Assembly: GCF_009877435.1 (NCBI RefSeq)
Contig: NZ_WXEX01000002.1
Location: 248,001 to 312,000 of the forward strand
DNA: 64,000 bases
Source: Heliomicrobium gestii
Lineage (GTDB): Bacteria > Bacillota > Desulfitobacteriia > Heliobacteriales > Heliobacteriaceae
Reading direction: 5' to 3'
Shown here: positions 1 to 8,970 of the stretch, in pieces
How positions within the stretch are numbered: position 1 is the first letter of the stretch
Layout of the letters: each line of letters begins with the position of its first letter
Translations under genes and position numbers: made by a program
The notes under the pieces: generated by a model
What the model was told of the DNA's origin: nothing
What the model saw: only the letters and a program-made list of their open reading frames with translations
The model's database searches: none

Positions 1-686
1 TTCGGAAAACGGGGCGCCACTGCAAACAAAAAAGGTTGCTCTTTGGTGACAGTGAGAAACGGGATCGGGTTGGGGCTGTACCAGTCCGCCGGGCTCTTCT
101 TTCCGCTCGTGTCTTGGTAGTAATCCGTATAGTGGGGCGTCATCACATCGCATTGCAACTTCACCGTTTTTAACGGAAGGGCATCAAAAAAGATGACACT
201 TCCTGCCGACCCGACTTGACCAAAGATTCGCTCATTTTGCTCGCTGTTTTCTTGTTTCTGCCAAGAATCCGCCCAAGCACGCACGAGACCTTTTACGGAG
301 GAACCAGGCAAAAAAGGAACCCCTAATGTGCTGTGCCAAGCAAAACCGTTTTCAACAGGGTGATTGCGGCCCAACCCGGTTACAAAACGCCATTCGGTTT
401 GCATCACTTGCCAACAACCGCTCAAACTATCCACCAAGGTCAATTGGCGTTCGATTGCTTCCTTGATCTGTTTCGCATTCCCAACGCCGCCTTCACTCTT
501 TTGAGCAACGGTCTTAATCCAGTTGACCTTCGGGTTTTTATTTGCGCTGTTCGATTTCATCGACCAATATTGGACTTTTCTATATTCAACAGTCCATTGG
601 TTGCAAAACTTATCATACCAAAGGCCGGCATTCATACCGACTGTGTATGCTTCCGGCGCTTCAACGCCGTTATACAAGGGTAACAT
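1..686 (-). CDS. cmr6: Type III-B CRISPR RAMP protein Cmr6 (3' end beyond window)
   Basis: Cmr6 is a Cas7-like RAMP subunit of the type III-B effector, located near the 3' end of the crRNA. The reading frame is open from an ATG at 686 to the left window edge, so the C-terminus is missing. About 228 residues are visible. They include the Cmr6 signature GLGRNHPVENGF followed by FLPGSSVKGLVRAW, the glycine-rich RAMP motif. The start is fixed by an in-frame TGA (the cmr5 stop) just upstream and by a GGTGAG Shine-Dalgarno. It lies 6 nt after cmr5 and is the last visible gene of cmr1-6. Confidence 0.9.
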   Translation of the reverse strand, partial: MLPLYNGVEAPEAYTVGMNAGLWYDKFCNQWTVEYRKVQYWSMKSNSANKNPKVNWIKTVAQKSEGGVGNAKQIKEAIERQLTLVDSLSGCWQVMQTEWRFVTGLGRNHPVENGFAWHSTLGVPFLPGSSVKGLVRAWADSWQKQENSEQNERIFGQVGSAGSVIFFDALPLKTVKLQCDVMTPHYTDYYQDTSGKKSPADWYSPNPIPFLTVTKEQPFLFAVAPRFP

Positions 687-692
687 CCGTTC

Positions 693-1190
693 TCACCCCC
701 GTTGCTTCAGGTAGGCCGTGGCGAATTTTTTCAACCATTGCAACCAGGCGAGGGCTTCGGCCTGGGCGCGCATATAGGTGTTGCGGTCACTTTCAACGAT
801 TTTTCTCATCAGATCGGGCGTTTCATCCTGGGGCGTATAATAAGGGGCCATCGAATCATCCCGGCACAACCAATGCTCTAGGTCTTTATATAGTTTCATG
901 TTAGCCTTCTGGACATTGTTGGCTTCTTTTACGTCTGCTTTTGCTGCCGCCAATAAGGTCGCCGCCGCCTGACCCAACCCGTTGGTGATAATTGTGACCG
1001 GTAGGCTGGTTGCATAGGAGGCGTATTTGTCCTTCGTGTCCTTGTTTTCTGATGATGATTCCTCCAGATTTTTTACTTTCTTAAAGGCATCTACGGCCAT
1101 CCTCTGTATGTATGTCCTATTTGTTTCTGCAGGTGCGATTCCCGATTCTCCCCCGTTACTTTGCTCCATTTTCTGCATGTTCTCTCTCAT
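693..1190 (-). CDS. cmr5: Type III-B CRISPR small subunit Cmr5
   Basis: Cmr5 is the small, all-helical subunit that lines the crRNA-target duplex in the Cmr complex. The protein (about 165 aa) has a charged N-terminal extension of roughly 30 residues. The family core follows, with LPVTIITNGLGQAAATLL, then YKDLEHWL and a C-terminal AQAEALAWLQWLKKFATAY helix. Two ATGs are possible (1196 and 1190). The second is preferred because GGAGG stands 6 nt before it. The gene sits between cmr4 (stop at 1201) and cmr6, with no room for an internal promoter. Confidence 0.9.
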   Translation of the reverse strand: MRENMQKMEQSNGGESGIAPAETNRTYIQRMAVDAFKKVKNLEESSSENKDTKDKYASYATSLPVTIITNGLGQAAATLLAAAKADVKEANNVQKANMKLYKDLEHWLCRDDSMAPYYTPQDETPDLMRKIVESDRNTYMRAQAEALAWLQWLKKFATAYLKQRG

Positions 1191-1200
1191 TTCCATCCTC

Positions 1201-2019
1201 CTAGCTCAACCAGGATACGGCGCACCAGCCTTGACCTATGGTTTCATTGCCGCCCACTTGTAGATAGGGGTGGTCATCAAAGATCTCTTTCAGCCGTTCG
1301 AGCCTTTGTTCTTGACGAGATAGAAGCAGGGTGTACAGCAGAGTGTCTGGGGGCAGTGTCTCTTCATACCAGAGGTTGTTGCTTTTTTTCGTATCCGTCT
1401 CCAACTGGTTGCGGGCGTTGACTTGCAATCCATACAGGGCAAAATGATGAAACTCATCATCACTGATTACGACCAGTTGGCTCTTTAACCGCTCCTGCAC
1501 TGACGGATGTTTGATCAAGGGAGCAAGCGCGTCGGCAATGGCAGAAATCTCCTGCTCCGCTTCATTGACCTTAAAAGAAAACTCTTCTAACAGCAACGGC
1601 GTTTGGGAAGTCCCTTTATATAAAATAGCCTCAGAATTTGCCGGCTGCGGAATAGCGAAGGATGACCCTAGACCCGCTAGCCCCTGATCCCGTTGAAACC
1701 GTTCCAACAGATAGGGACAGGTGACCCATTTATAGTGACTAGTCAAAGAGCGCACCGGCAACAGCAGCAACCTGGCATCGGTCACCGCCATCGAGCCAGC
1801 GCATTCCCCTGTTCCAAATAATTCTTCGACGGCTTTCGCATCCGGGATTCGTTGATTCGCCACCGCATTCCGTAGCGCGCCCTTCAGACTGGAACCCACC
1901 AGCACCGGGTACCCGGTTGCGACCTCCCTCGCCACCGGCAGATCGATAACGCCTGTGCTCTGTTCGGCGCCAGGATGTAAACTGGTCTCGGCCAATAGGC
2001 CCATGATCGCGTTTTTCAC
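1201..2019 (-). CDS. cmr4: Type III-B CRISPR backbone RAMP Cmr4 (target RNA slicer)
   Basis: Cmr4 (Cas7 family) forms the helical backbone of the Cmr complex and cleaves target RNA at 6-nt intervals. The N-terminus carries LLAETSLHPGAEQSTGVIDL. The Asp of GVIDLPVARE falls at residue 26 if translation starts at the GTG at 2019, matching the catalytic Asp26 known from Pyrococcus Cmr4. VGSSLKGALR and the C-terminal GGNETIGQGW complete the signature. The GTG overlaps the cmr3 stop as GTGA and follows GGGGGG. An alternative GTG at 2034 would add five residues. The slicer site looks intact here, unlike in the neighbouring Csm3. Confidence 0.93.
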   Translation of the reverse strand: MKNAIMGLLAETSLHPGAEQSTGVIDLPVAREVATGYPVLVGSSLKGALRNAVANQRIPDAKAVEELFGTGECAGSMAVTDARLLLLPVRSLTSHYKWVTCPYLLERFQRDQGLAGLGSSFAIPQPANSEAILYKGTSQTPLLLEEFSFKVNEAEQEISAIADALAPLIKHPSVQERLKSQLVVISDDEFHHFALYGLQVNARNQLETDTKKSNNLWYEETLPPDTLLYTLLLSRQEQRLERLKEIFDDHPYLQVGGNETIGQGWCAVSWLS

Positions 2020-3125
2020 ACCGATCCCCCCCACTTTCCAACAACGACCTGTCCATAACCGTAGTTCGTTTTTTCCCCCACCAGTTGGCCGTGCAATGCT
2101 GTAATTAGGGCCACTTCTTCTGCCTGAGCCTCATAAAACCAGATGCTTCCTGCCGGCAAGAACGGCTCCAGGGGGCGCGGTTTCTTGTTTTTCAGATTCC
2201 AGCCTCCCACCTGCCGAACCTTACCGATACAACCGGCAATGCAACATCCGGGAACTCCCGGCGGTCCGTTGATGATCGCATCCCTTGTCGCGGCGACATC
2301 TGCAAATTTTGCCGGCGTCACCAGCATGATTGTAAATCTCACGAGACCGTTCTTTATCTCCAGTTCCGGCATCGACGGTAACAATTCTCGCTCGTCCATG
2401 ATGGTTACGTGAACCAACCGCCCTTCCCCGCCTAAAGAAAAAACAGGGGCAACCTGCGCATGCCATTCATCGGGAATTCCGGACACCAAAAGGGTCACCG
2501 CGACTTCTTTGCCCGGGCGCACATGAACCGCGTTATACAGTTTCCTGTCCACAGCTGTTCGAGTATCTTTGTCTCTCTCGATGCCAACCCTGTATTCGGA
2601 ATGCCACAATTCTCCCGCTTCTTTGATCTGTCCATCTGTCGGGTACGCTTCAGACAGCAAAGAACTCAGGCCTTCCCGGTCTATATAGGCTTGCTCCAAG
2701 ACCTTTGCCCCCCTCAGCCGGGTTACAGGCTGCGGCAGACGCTTATGTCCCAGATCACAGTGAATCGATTCTTTTCCAGGCTCTAAGCGGGTGTACTGGA
2801 CTGTCTGACCGTCTTTGCTTCGCATCAGCGAAAGCGGTACCGGAAAGAGCGTTCGATTGCGCCACTGCACATAGGGTCCACGAAGCACCAGTTCACCGAT
2901 GTCTTGATGATCTCCCAACTGCCTAGGAAAGCTTGCACCATGTTCTGGCCTCCATCCCTGTCCATAGGCCAAGGCGGTTCGTACCGCCCCCTGGAGCGTG
3001 CTCATCATGGGTGGAAACGTGCTGGATACACTGGTGAAACCGCCCTCGCCAGCGTTGAAGGGACTTCCATCTCTGAAAAAGAGGGTATCCAGTGCTTGGA
3101 GCACCCACAGTTTTGTCGAACTCAC
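2016..3125 (-). CDS. cmr3: Type III-B CRISPR protein Cmr3 (Cas5-like)
   Basis: Cmr3 is the Cas5-like RAMP that, with Cmr2, holds the 5' handle of the crRNA. The N-terminus shows the Cmr3 hallmark DTLFFRDGSPFNAGEGG followed by FPPMMSTLQGAVRTAL. The C-terminal GEKTNYGYGQVVVGKW is the glycine-rich RAMP motif. The length of about 369 aa is normal. The GTG at 3125 gives a GTGA overlap with the cmr2 stop and follows GGGGGTG; a GTG two codons upstream is also possible. It is translationally coupled on both sides (cmr2 before, cmr4 after). Confidence 0.92.
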   Translation of the reverse strand: MSSTKLWVLQALDTLFFRDGSPFNAGEGGFTSVSSTFPPMMSTLQGAVRTALAYGQGWRPEHGASFPRQLGDHQDIGELVLRGPYVQWRNRTLFPVPLSLMRSKDGQTVQYTRLEPGKESIHCDLGHKRLPQPVTRLRGAKVLEQAYIDREGLSSLLSEAYPTDGQIKEAGELWHSEYRVGIERDKDTRTAVDRKLYNAVHVRPGKEVAVTLLVSGIPDEWHAQVAPVFSLGGEGRLVHVTIMDERELLPSMPELEIKNGLVRFTIMLVTPAKFADVAATRDAIINGPPGVPGCCIAGCIGKVRQVGGWNLKNKKPRPLEPFLPAGSIWFYEAQAEEVALITALHGQLVGEKTNYGYGQVVVGKWGGSV

Positions 3126-5062
3126 CGGCACACCCCCTTTTCCGCCAGGAAGCGCACCAAAAGCGCCCCGTCAGCCGAGAAACCACTGTACACAATTTCC
3201 GGCGGCTCACTCGCATCCTTGCTTACCCTGCGGCGAAAGCGCCGACAGATTTTCAATAAAGTGTCCATCCGTTCCATAAGTTCATCGATTTTAATATCCT
3301 TAGCCTCACGATCCCGGTTTTTCAGGTACTCCGCCGCCAGTATTTTTGCTTGATCCGCTGCCTTAAACGCATCATCTCCAGTGGTTTGATTGAATAGCTC
3401 CTCGTATCGTTCTTGCATGTTGTAAAAGAAGGCGCTATTGAAATGCCGGTCCGCGCCTGCCTGTCCGACAAACTGTTCAACCATATCGTCTATGAGGTTT
3501 TTGGGGCCTGTCACAATCTGCGTCCAAGGCGCAGACCATTGAATGCCGGGACCGCTGGCACGCCAGACATTGACGGCCAGGCTATCTCGTCCGGTCTCTT
3601 CTTTGGCTACTTCATCGAGCATATAATGGGCCCGGTTCAGCACCGTCTTCAGCGCTGCATTGCAATGGGCATAGACGATGCTGGCGGAGATAGTGGTTTT
3701 ATGGTCAGGAAATGCCGTTTCTCGAAAGGCTGCGAGGTACCTTTGACGCAATTCCACGGCTGCGCCCAGGGCATCCTCCAGGGGCAACAATGCAAGCACA
3801 TCGTCACCTCCGGCGTAGAGCAAAACACCGTTATGCCGTCTCACGGTAGCCTCTACATTACTGCTAAATCGAGCCAAGGCGCGGCTGATCACGGTTGCCG
3901 TCTCTTTGCCCTGCCCTTCACCCTGCAACAGACCGCCGAGGGAATCGCCGTCCATCAGCAACACAGCATAATAGGGGTTCGGTTTACTGTCGCCTTCGTT
4001 TTGCTTATACAGTTCAACTAGCCCTGTGCGCAACTCGAATCGTTGCATCCTTGTGCCGTCAGACCAAAGGCGGTCATTCAACAAGGTGTCCTCGAAGAAG
4101 TGATTTCCGTTTAGGGCAGCAAAACCGCGCAACCGGGGATTGGCATCGACGAGTCGCCTGAGACAGTCGATGTTCCCAGGCAATTTGTCGGAGGACACGG
4201 TCAATCCCTTCCGTGTTGCCGCTGTCGCAAACTCGGTTGCTTGTTGCGGTTGGGTTTTCATGATGTCTTCCATCCAGTGAACGGCGGCCAAATAGGTCGT
4301 GGAGGGATATGTCAGCGGAACGGGCCAGCCGATGGCCTGCACTGCAACTTCCGGAAACATGCGTTTGATCATAGCGATGGCACACAAGCGTTCGTCGGAA
4401 CGCAGGTTGAGATCCGATACCTTTTCCTTTATTTCGGCCCAGAAATGGTCTTGAGCGTGTCTTTCACTGCATCGGACAAATCCAGAGATCTCCTGCCAAT
4501 TGCCCATGCTGATGCATTTGTCGCCTTCTTCCGGCGGCGGCACGTGGCTGCGCCAGTTCTTTCTCCGATCAAGCAGATCATTGCCGTCTTCTTCACTTAC
4601 CACCCAAGCCATATCCCAGAAGTGTTCCACTTGCCTTTTCCAGATGGCTTCTGTTTCTTTTCCGGATCGCGCCGCTTCACATACATAGCTGTCCCAAACA
4701 GCTTGAGCCAGCCTTCTCCAGGCGGCTAAAACCGCTTCCTCGCACTGAAGAGGTGAAAAATCCGGAGGGATCTCCGCCTTAAAACGGTTCGGAATAGATC
4801 CAATGCTGCAACCCTCAATCGTTGCCGATTTCTCTTCAAAGGCCGCAATAGCGCTCAACAGGGGATCGGTAATGCGGTCTTGATCCTGAACACTGGGGAA
4901 GAGGATGGCGCCCCCGGCCTTGATAACAGCATACATTGCTTGTCCCGCCAGGTAAGAGAGCAAAAAAGAACCGCTCCATAGGTCTTTTGTGCGCCTTGCC
5001 TGAGCCACAAACCCTTGAACGGGACCCAGGGTAAAGTGCAGTTGCCGCCCTTGTTTTCTCAT
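3122..5062 (-). CDS. cmr2: Type III-B Cas10 (Cmr2), lacking the N-terminal HD nuclease domain
   Basis: Cmr2 is the large Cas10 subunit with a palm-domain cyclase that makes cyclic oligoadenylate on target RNA binding. At 646 aa it is shorter than usual. It opens directly in the first palm region (FTLGPVQGFVAQARRTKDLW), with no LLHDIGK-type HD motif, so single-stranded DNase activity is not expected. The cyclase site is intact: GGDD at residues 418-421 within LLYAGGDDVLALL, preceded by VLLMDGDSLGGLL. ATGA overlap with cmr1 shows coupling. The other Cas10 in the window (Csm1) does have an HD domain, so the two modules may divide the work. Confidence 0.93.
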   Translation of the reverse strand: MRKQGRQLHFTLGPVQGFVAQARRTKDLWSGSFLLSYLAGQAMYAVIKAGGAILFPSVQDQDRITDPLLSAIAAFEEKSATIEGCSIGSIPNRFKAEIPPDFSPLQCEEAVLAAWRRLAQAVWDSYVCEAARSGKETEAIWKRQVEHFWDMAWVVSEEDGNDLLDRRKNWRSHVPPPEEGDKCISMGNWQEISGFVRCSERHAQDHFWAEIKEKVSDLNLRSDERLCAIAMIKRMFPEVAVQAIGWPVPLTYPSTTYLAAVHWMEDIMKTQPQQATEFATAATRKGLTVSSDKLPGNIDCLRRLVDANPRLRGFAALNGNHFFEDTLLNDRLWSDGTRMQRFELRTGLVELYKQNEGDSKPNPYYAVLLMDGDSLGGLLQGEGQGKETATVISRALARFSSNVEATVRRHNGVLLYAGGDDVLALLPLEDALGAAVELRQRYLAAFRETAFPDHKTTISASIVYAHCNAALKTVLNRAHYMLDEVAKEETGRDSLAVNVWRASGPGIQWSAPWTQIVTGPKNLIDDMVEQFVGQAGADRHFNSAFFYNMQERYEELFNQTTGDDAFKAADQAKILAAEYLKNRDREAKDIKIDELMERMDTLLKICRRFRRRVSKDASEPPEIVYSGFSADGALLVRFLAEKGVCR

Positions 5063-6246
5063 TGTTCGATCACCTCTAGCCGGTCAGGAAACCGATCCAT
5101 AAAATCCCGCACTACTTGATAACGCTCTACATCGGGGCTGAGTGGAACAGCCTTATCATTGATTTTTATTTTTTCATCGTCCGGGAGAAAACGAGCCGGC
5201 ATTAATATGACGACAGCCACATACAACTTGGCGGTCAATCGGTGTATGTGGATGAAGAGCGGGCTTGCCCGGCGATCGTGTCTTTCGGCGTTTACATCTA
5301 CTTTATACTCACTCTTAGGAAACCAATAATTATGCGGCAAGCCAAAAGCCACACGCTCAGGGGGTTTATCTCCCCTCAATACACATTGACAGTCAGCTAT
5401 AAAACGCCGGACCGGTTTCCCGCCGACAGCAGAACCAGTTTTGCTTGGCCCACTTAGGCGATTGCTACGATAATCCATCAATTTTTTGCCTATGTAATTT
5501 AAGAGTTTAAGTGAGCCTGAATCATTTTTCACATCTGAATTATGTTTTACATCTAAATCATTTTTTACAATGAAAATGCGACTATGTCGAGAAAAGGCAG
5601 TATATTCAGGTAATACCGATGACAGTTTAGCACTCGGAAGGATTTCTAGAATTCTTGCTTTGAGTTCGTGTTCGTTGGTTGGTGGTTGCCAAACGCTCTC
5701 ATCATTGTGTAAGAGCTTTTCCAGGCTTAGGGAACCAAATCCCCGACGCGAGCGGGAACCCAGACCTCCAAAGAGGCCCAGAGCGATCAAAGACTTGCGA
5801 ATCAATTGGATATCTTCGTCTGACACGTTCTTGTTTTCTGTTTTATTTTTCTTTATCAGTAGGGTGACTGTGAAAACAATCCCTTCCTTTAAGTACGGAC
5901 GGCTGTTACTGCCTCCTTGTTTTGGCTGGTTCAAACCATAACCCAGATATCTTATGCCCACTCCATGGGACCAAGTCGTACCCCGTTTTTCTGTGTTATC
6001 TTCTGTATCCGTCTCAAAACTAAGCTTCATCAGAAATCCGGCTTGTCCAAAGTCAGTACTGCCAAAAAGCCTAGCTTCTCTGTACTTAATATCCTGCCAA
6101 AAGTTTGAATTTGAAAGCGCCAACCCCCGGAACCAGAAGCGTAATGCTCCCTTAACGGATGGGGGTCGGAGTTCCGCCGTATCTATGTCAGCTCCTGCTA
6201 TAAACATCGGTGTTGTTATTCTGTAGGTAGCCTCAAACCTATTCAT
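5059..6246 (-). CDS. cmr1: Type III-B CRISPR RAMP protein Cmr1
   Basis: Cmr1 is a RAMP subunit at the 3' end of the crRNA that influences target RNA capture. The N-terminus contains the family pattern ITTPMFIAGAD followed by ELRPPSVKGALRFWFRGLA, then EARLFGS and, near residue 160, FGGLGSRSRRGFGSL, a glycine-rich loop. Length (395 aa) is within the family range. It is the first gene of the cmr operon, with a strong GGGAGGGAGG Shine-Dalgarno directly before ATG 6246. A 379-bp gap separates it from the upstream CARF gene, so the operon probably has its own promoter there. Confidence 0.9.
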   Translation of the reverse strand: MNRFEATYRITTPMFIAGADIDTAELRPPSVKGALRFWFRGLALSNSNFWQDIKYREARLFGSTDFGQAGFLMKLSFETDTEDNTEKRGTTWSHGVGIRYLGYGLNQPKQGGSNSRPYLKEGIVFTVTLLIKKNKTENKNVSDEDIQLIRKSLIALGLFGGLGSRSRRGFGSLSLEKLLHNDESVWQPPTNEHELKARILEILPSAKLSSVLPEYTAFSRHSRIFIVKNDLDVKHNSDVKNDSGSLKLLNYIGKKLMDYRSNRLSGPSKTGSAVGGKPVRRFIADCQCVLRGDKPPERVAFGLPHNYWFPKSEYKVDVNAERHDRRASPLFIHIHRLTAKLYVAVVILMPARFLPDDEKIKINDKAVPLSPDVERYQVVRDFMDRFPDRLEVIEQ

Positions 6247-6487
6247 GGTTCCTCCCTCCCTGGATGTTTTTATCCGTCATGTTGGATTTGTTAAAACCAT
6301 TTGAATGCGTTATTGGTTTATTCTACAATCCAGGATTCATTCCTCTGGATTCAACATATTTCCACTAATTATTTTACTGGGATGTGTGTTTTCTTTTCTA
6401 AACACAAAAAAAGTGTAATGGACTTAATTAAACGCGAAAGCCCGTATAGCTCTAGGAAATTCAGAGTAATACGGACTTTTGCAAAAC

Positions 6488-6524
6488 AAATCAATTTCTT
6501 ACGGGAATTATCGTTTCCTGTTAT
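6488..6524 (-). repeat. Isolated degenerate CRISPR repeat upstream of cmr1
   Basis: This 37-bp stretch aligns end to end with the array 1 repeat in the same orientation. TACGGGAATTATCG and TTTCCTGTTA are identical, and there are about six mismatches elsewhere. It has no second repeat one period away on either side, so it is not an array. It lies in the otherwise gene-free 6247-6625 interval between the CARF gene and cmr1, next to a TTGACA on the minus strand. Nothing else was recognised in this interval apart from a weak inverted repeat (TGTGTTT/AAACACA) near 6386-6410. Confidence 0.8.
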
Positions 6525-6625
6525 TGTCAACCAACTGTCCCGGCCATCTTTAAACGTAATTTAATTCCTTTTTGTTTTGCAGACTAATGTTGCCTGATGG
6601 GGCACTACGTATACATTGTGAACTC

Positions 6626-8020
6626 TTATCGCAAACGTGTGAGTATCTCCTCCAGAAATGTCCTCATCTTTAACAAACCGAATGAATACTCACTAATCTC
6701 CGTTTGGATGGACTCCCGCTGCATTCTAGGATGAAAAAATACAGCGAGTACTTCTAAAAGACTCTTGGTAGCTAATTCACTGTCTTCAAAATTGACAAAG
6801 CGTAATCCATGAGCAACGCTAGATTCATTACGGAGAACTCGCAAGTAATCAAGCGCATCCTTCAACACCAACGTATTCCCACCGGCTCTACGAATCCGCA
6901 CACTCTCCAGCCTTTGTTTGAAGTCAACGCTAATAGCCAGTAAAACCCTTTCCGCATCCATCAGTTGTAATTTATCGTCCCTTAGGTTCGGCAACTTTTG
7001 CCTAATCAATTGGAGTCTACGCTTATCCGGGCTATTGCGGAAGGAAACTGGGTCAATCCCCTTCGCCTTAAGCCCGTAAAAGATGGCTTCTTCATAAATG
7101 CGCCAAAAACGGGCAAGGGCGTCTCCGTACCGTCTTTCCTCATGACGCCTCATCATGCTGTGATACAGGTCAGTTAAGAGGGTGAACATTTCATCCCGGC
7201 CGTATTCAGGAGAACGTTGATGCTGTTTTCGTTTCTGACAATTGACTAAAATAGAAAGCGTTCGTTTCTGCTGTCGAATGAGGTCTGCATAATTCGCTAA
7301 GTCCGGATATTTCTCTACATCAACAAGGCAAGTATCGAGCTTTGACTGCGCTTCTTCGTACAACAACAAGTCCCATGCGTGATAAGCTTCCAAAAGAATG
7401 GACAAATAGCTGGCATGCCGACTCCGTTCATGATACCGGGCGAATTGTGTCAACCGGGATAATTCCTGGGCTGCAAATCCGTAAGAAAAAAGGCGGGTCA
7501 GTTCACGAACTCGCTGAATAATGTTCTCCTCTTCCAAGAAAGTGGTATCAACAACCCTCGTTCTCTGAGTTGCGTATTTTGGGGCTATGCTTTGAAACGG
7601 TTCTGCAACAAGATTGCCGCTGTTCAAGAGCAACAGCCAACAACTTTGCATCTGCGGCGTTCCAGAAGATATATTGACGATGTACTCCGGATTTTCAGCG
7701 TGCACTTCCGACTGAGCCAATGCTACTACGCGCCTCATCTCAAGCAGGAGCGCATGGTAATCCGTAGGGTCTTCCACAGATAACGGATAAATCCGCGTCT
7801 CTATATGCATACCCCGCACTTCGGCGATTGATTGTAAGTGGGCCACAACTGTATCAATATGGTTAATCGTTCCCTCACGGTTTTCCGGTTGGCGATCCGT
7901 AGGGAACAAAAACACCACATCGGGATGGGTCTCTGCGAAAATAGTAACCAGTGGCCCCTCGCTGTTATCTTCCCGATTCAACGGATCACGGTTGCCAACA
8001 CAGGAAAGCAGGATTCTCAT
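6626..8020 (-). CDS. CARF-HEPN CRISPR ancillary ribonuclease (Csm6-like / TIGR02710-type)
   Basis: Predicted cyclic-oligoadenylate-activated RNase of type III immunity. The N-terminal CARF domain begins MRILLSCVGNRDPL and carries the ligand-loop pattern VNISSGTPQM (residues 115-124). A helical middle region follows. The C-terminal HEPN domain has the catalytic R-x6-H motif RNESSVAHG, with Arg397 and His404. In this family cOA binding to CARF dimers switches on HEPN RNase activity. It sits 12 nt after csm4 and 379 bp before cmr1, so it is probably co-transcribed with csm. Both Cas10 proteins here have GGDD and could supply the activator. The exact subfamily is uncertain. Confidence 0.85.
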   Translation of the reverse strand: MRILLSCVGNRDPLNREDNSEGPLVTIFAETHPDVVFLFPTDRQPENREGTINHIDTVVAHLQSIAEVRGMHIETRIYPLSVEDPTDYHALLLEMRRVVALAQSEVHAENPEYIVNISSGTPQMQSCWLLLLNSGNLVAEPFQSIAPKYATQRTRVVDTTFLEEENIIQRVRELTRLFSYGFAAQELSRLTQFARYHERSRHASYLSILLEAYHAWDLLLYEEAQSKLDTCLVDVEKYPDLANYADLIRQQKRTLSILVNCQKRKQHQRSPEYGRDEMFTLLTDLYHSMMRRHEERRYGDALARFWRIYEEAIFYGLKAKGIDPVSFRNSPDKRRLQLIRQKLPNLRDDKLQLMDAERVLLAISVDFKQRLESVRIRRAGGNTLVLKDALDYLRVLRNESSVAHGLRFVNFEDSELATKSLLEVLAVFFHPRMQRESIQTEISEYSFGLLKMRTFLEEILTRLR

Positions 8021-8032
8021 TATCCTGCCTCC

Positions 8033-8959
8033 CTATCGAAACACAGCGGGCACGGCAAAGGCCAGCCCGTACTGAACCACTTCTTTTTTCGCGGGCGCGA
8101 TGTTGGCGATCATTCGACCGTAATAGGGTTTGACAACACCACTGATACGGAAGGCAGCCCCAGGCTGGAGGTAGATAAAGGGGTGTTTAAATGGGTTGTC
8201 GCAAGCGGCATAGGCATTGCCCAGCTTTCCATACTTTTGCGCCAGACGGTACCTGCCATCGACAGGATCATCCGTCGCCGGAACACAGTTGGAAAGATAG
8301 ATAACCGCGTTGGGGTTGGGCACGTTGTCGAATTTATCATAGGGCTCAAATTCCTTCAGCCGGAAAAAGCCCTTGCCAACACTCCGGCGCTTGCCGAATC
8401 CGGTTTGCCCTAACAACTCCAGCCACCGTTTGAGCGGCGCCACCCAGGTTTCGTTTATCTTTAGATAGATGCTGATGTCGCTTTCCTTTTCATAAAAGGT
8501 TTCATCTCGACTGTACAGTTGACCGCTTCCTGCGGTGGTATCGGTCAGCCGGTTAATCTGATTATGAAACACTTCCATGGCTTTACCCGGAACTTTCGAG
8601 TCGGAGAGGTGATCAATGGCCTCACCCCGGATCACGCGCAGAAACTCCGTTTCATTCAGAAATTCTATCGCCCGAAGCCGCTTACCCTCGCGGGCCTGTG
8701 TGATACCCTCTTTTTTAGATACGTCTCCGGTCGATGGCTGGCGCATCCAAAGCATAGGCTTGGGCAAAAGATCGTTTGGAAAACCGCTGCTGATGACGAA
8801 AGGGGCAGTTCCAGCCCGGTATTCATCCAGAAAATCGTTGAGTACGGCCTCGCTCTCGCAAAGACGAATCATCCAGCAGATCTGTCCAAACAAGGTATCC
8901 GAATGCCAAGGAGATATGACGCTGCTTTCCGGCATCAATCGCGCCACATAAGTACGCAT
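8033..8959 (-). CDS. csm4: Type III-A CRISPR protein Csm4 (Cas5-like)
   Basis: Csm4 is the Cas5-like RAMP that caps the crRNA 5' handle next to Csm1. The N-terminus shows the typical SPWHSDTLFGQICWMIRL, followed later by FPNDLLPKPML. The central GQTGFGKRRSVGKGFFRL is the glycine-rich RAMP signature. At 308 aa it is of normal size. It lies 11 nt after csm3 and 12 nt before the CARF gene. A csm5 gene normally follows csm4 in III-A loci; none is present here. Confidence 0.92.
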   Translation of the reverse strand: MRTYVARLMPESSVISPWHSDTLFGQICWMIRLCESEAVLNDFLDEYRAGTAPFVISSGFPNDLLPKPMLWMRQPSTGDVSKKEGITQAREGKRLRAIEFLNETEFLRVIRGEAIDHLSDSKVPGKAMEVFHNQINRLTDTTAGSGQLYSRDETFYEKESDISIYLKINETWVAPLKRWLELLGQTGFGKRRSVGKGFFRLKEFEPYDKFDNVPNPNAVIYLSNCVPATDDPVDGRYRLAQKYGKLGNAYAACDNPFKHPFIYLQPGAAFRISGVVKPYYGRMIANIAPAKKEVVQYGLAFAVPAVFR

Positions 8960-8970
8960 ACCCTCATCCC

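Noticed and set aside
3122-5062. Possibility that Cmr2 has an HD domain encoded in a separate upstream ORF
   Set aside because: The region upstream is filled by cmr1 in another frame and no His-Asp motif is found; the HD domain is simply absent here.
6386-6410. TGTGTTT/AAACACA inverted repeat as terminator of the csm-CARF operon
   Set aside because: On the minus strand the T-run precedes rather than follows the stem, so it does not have terminator polarity.
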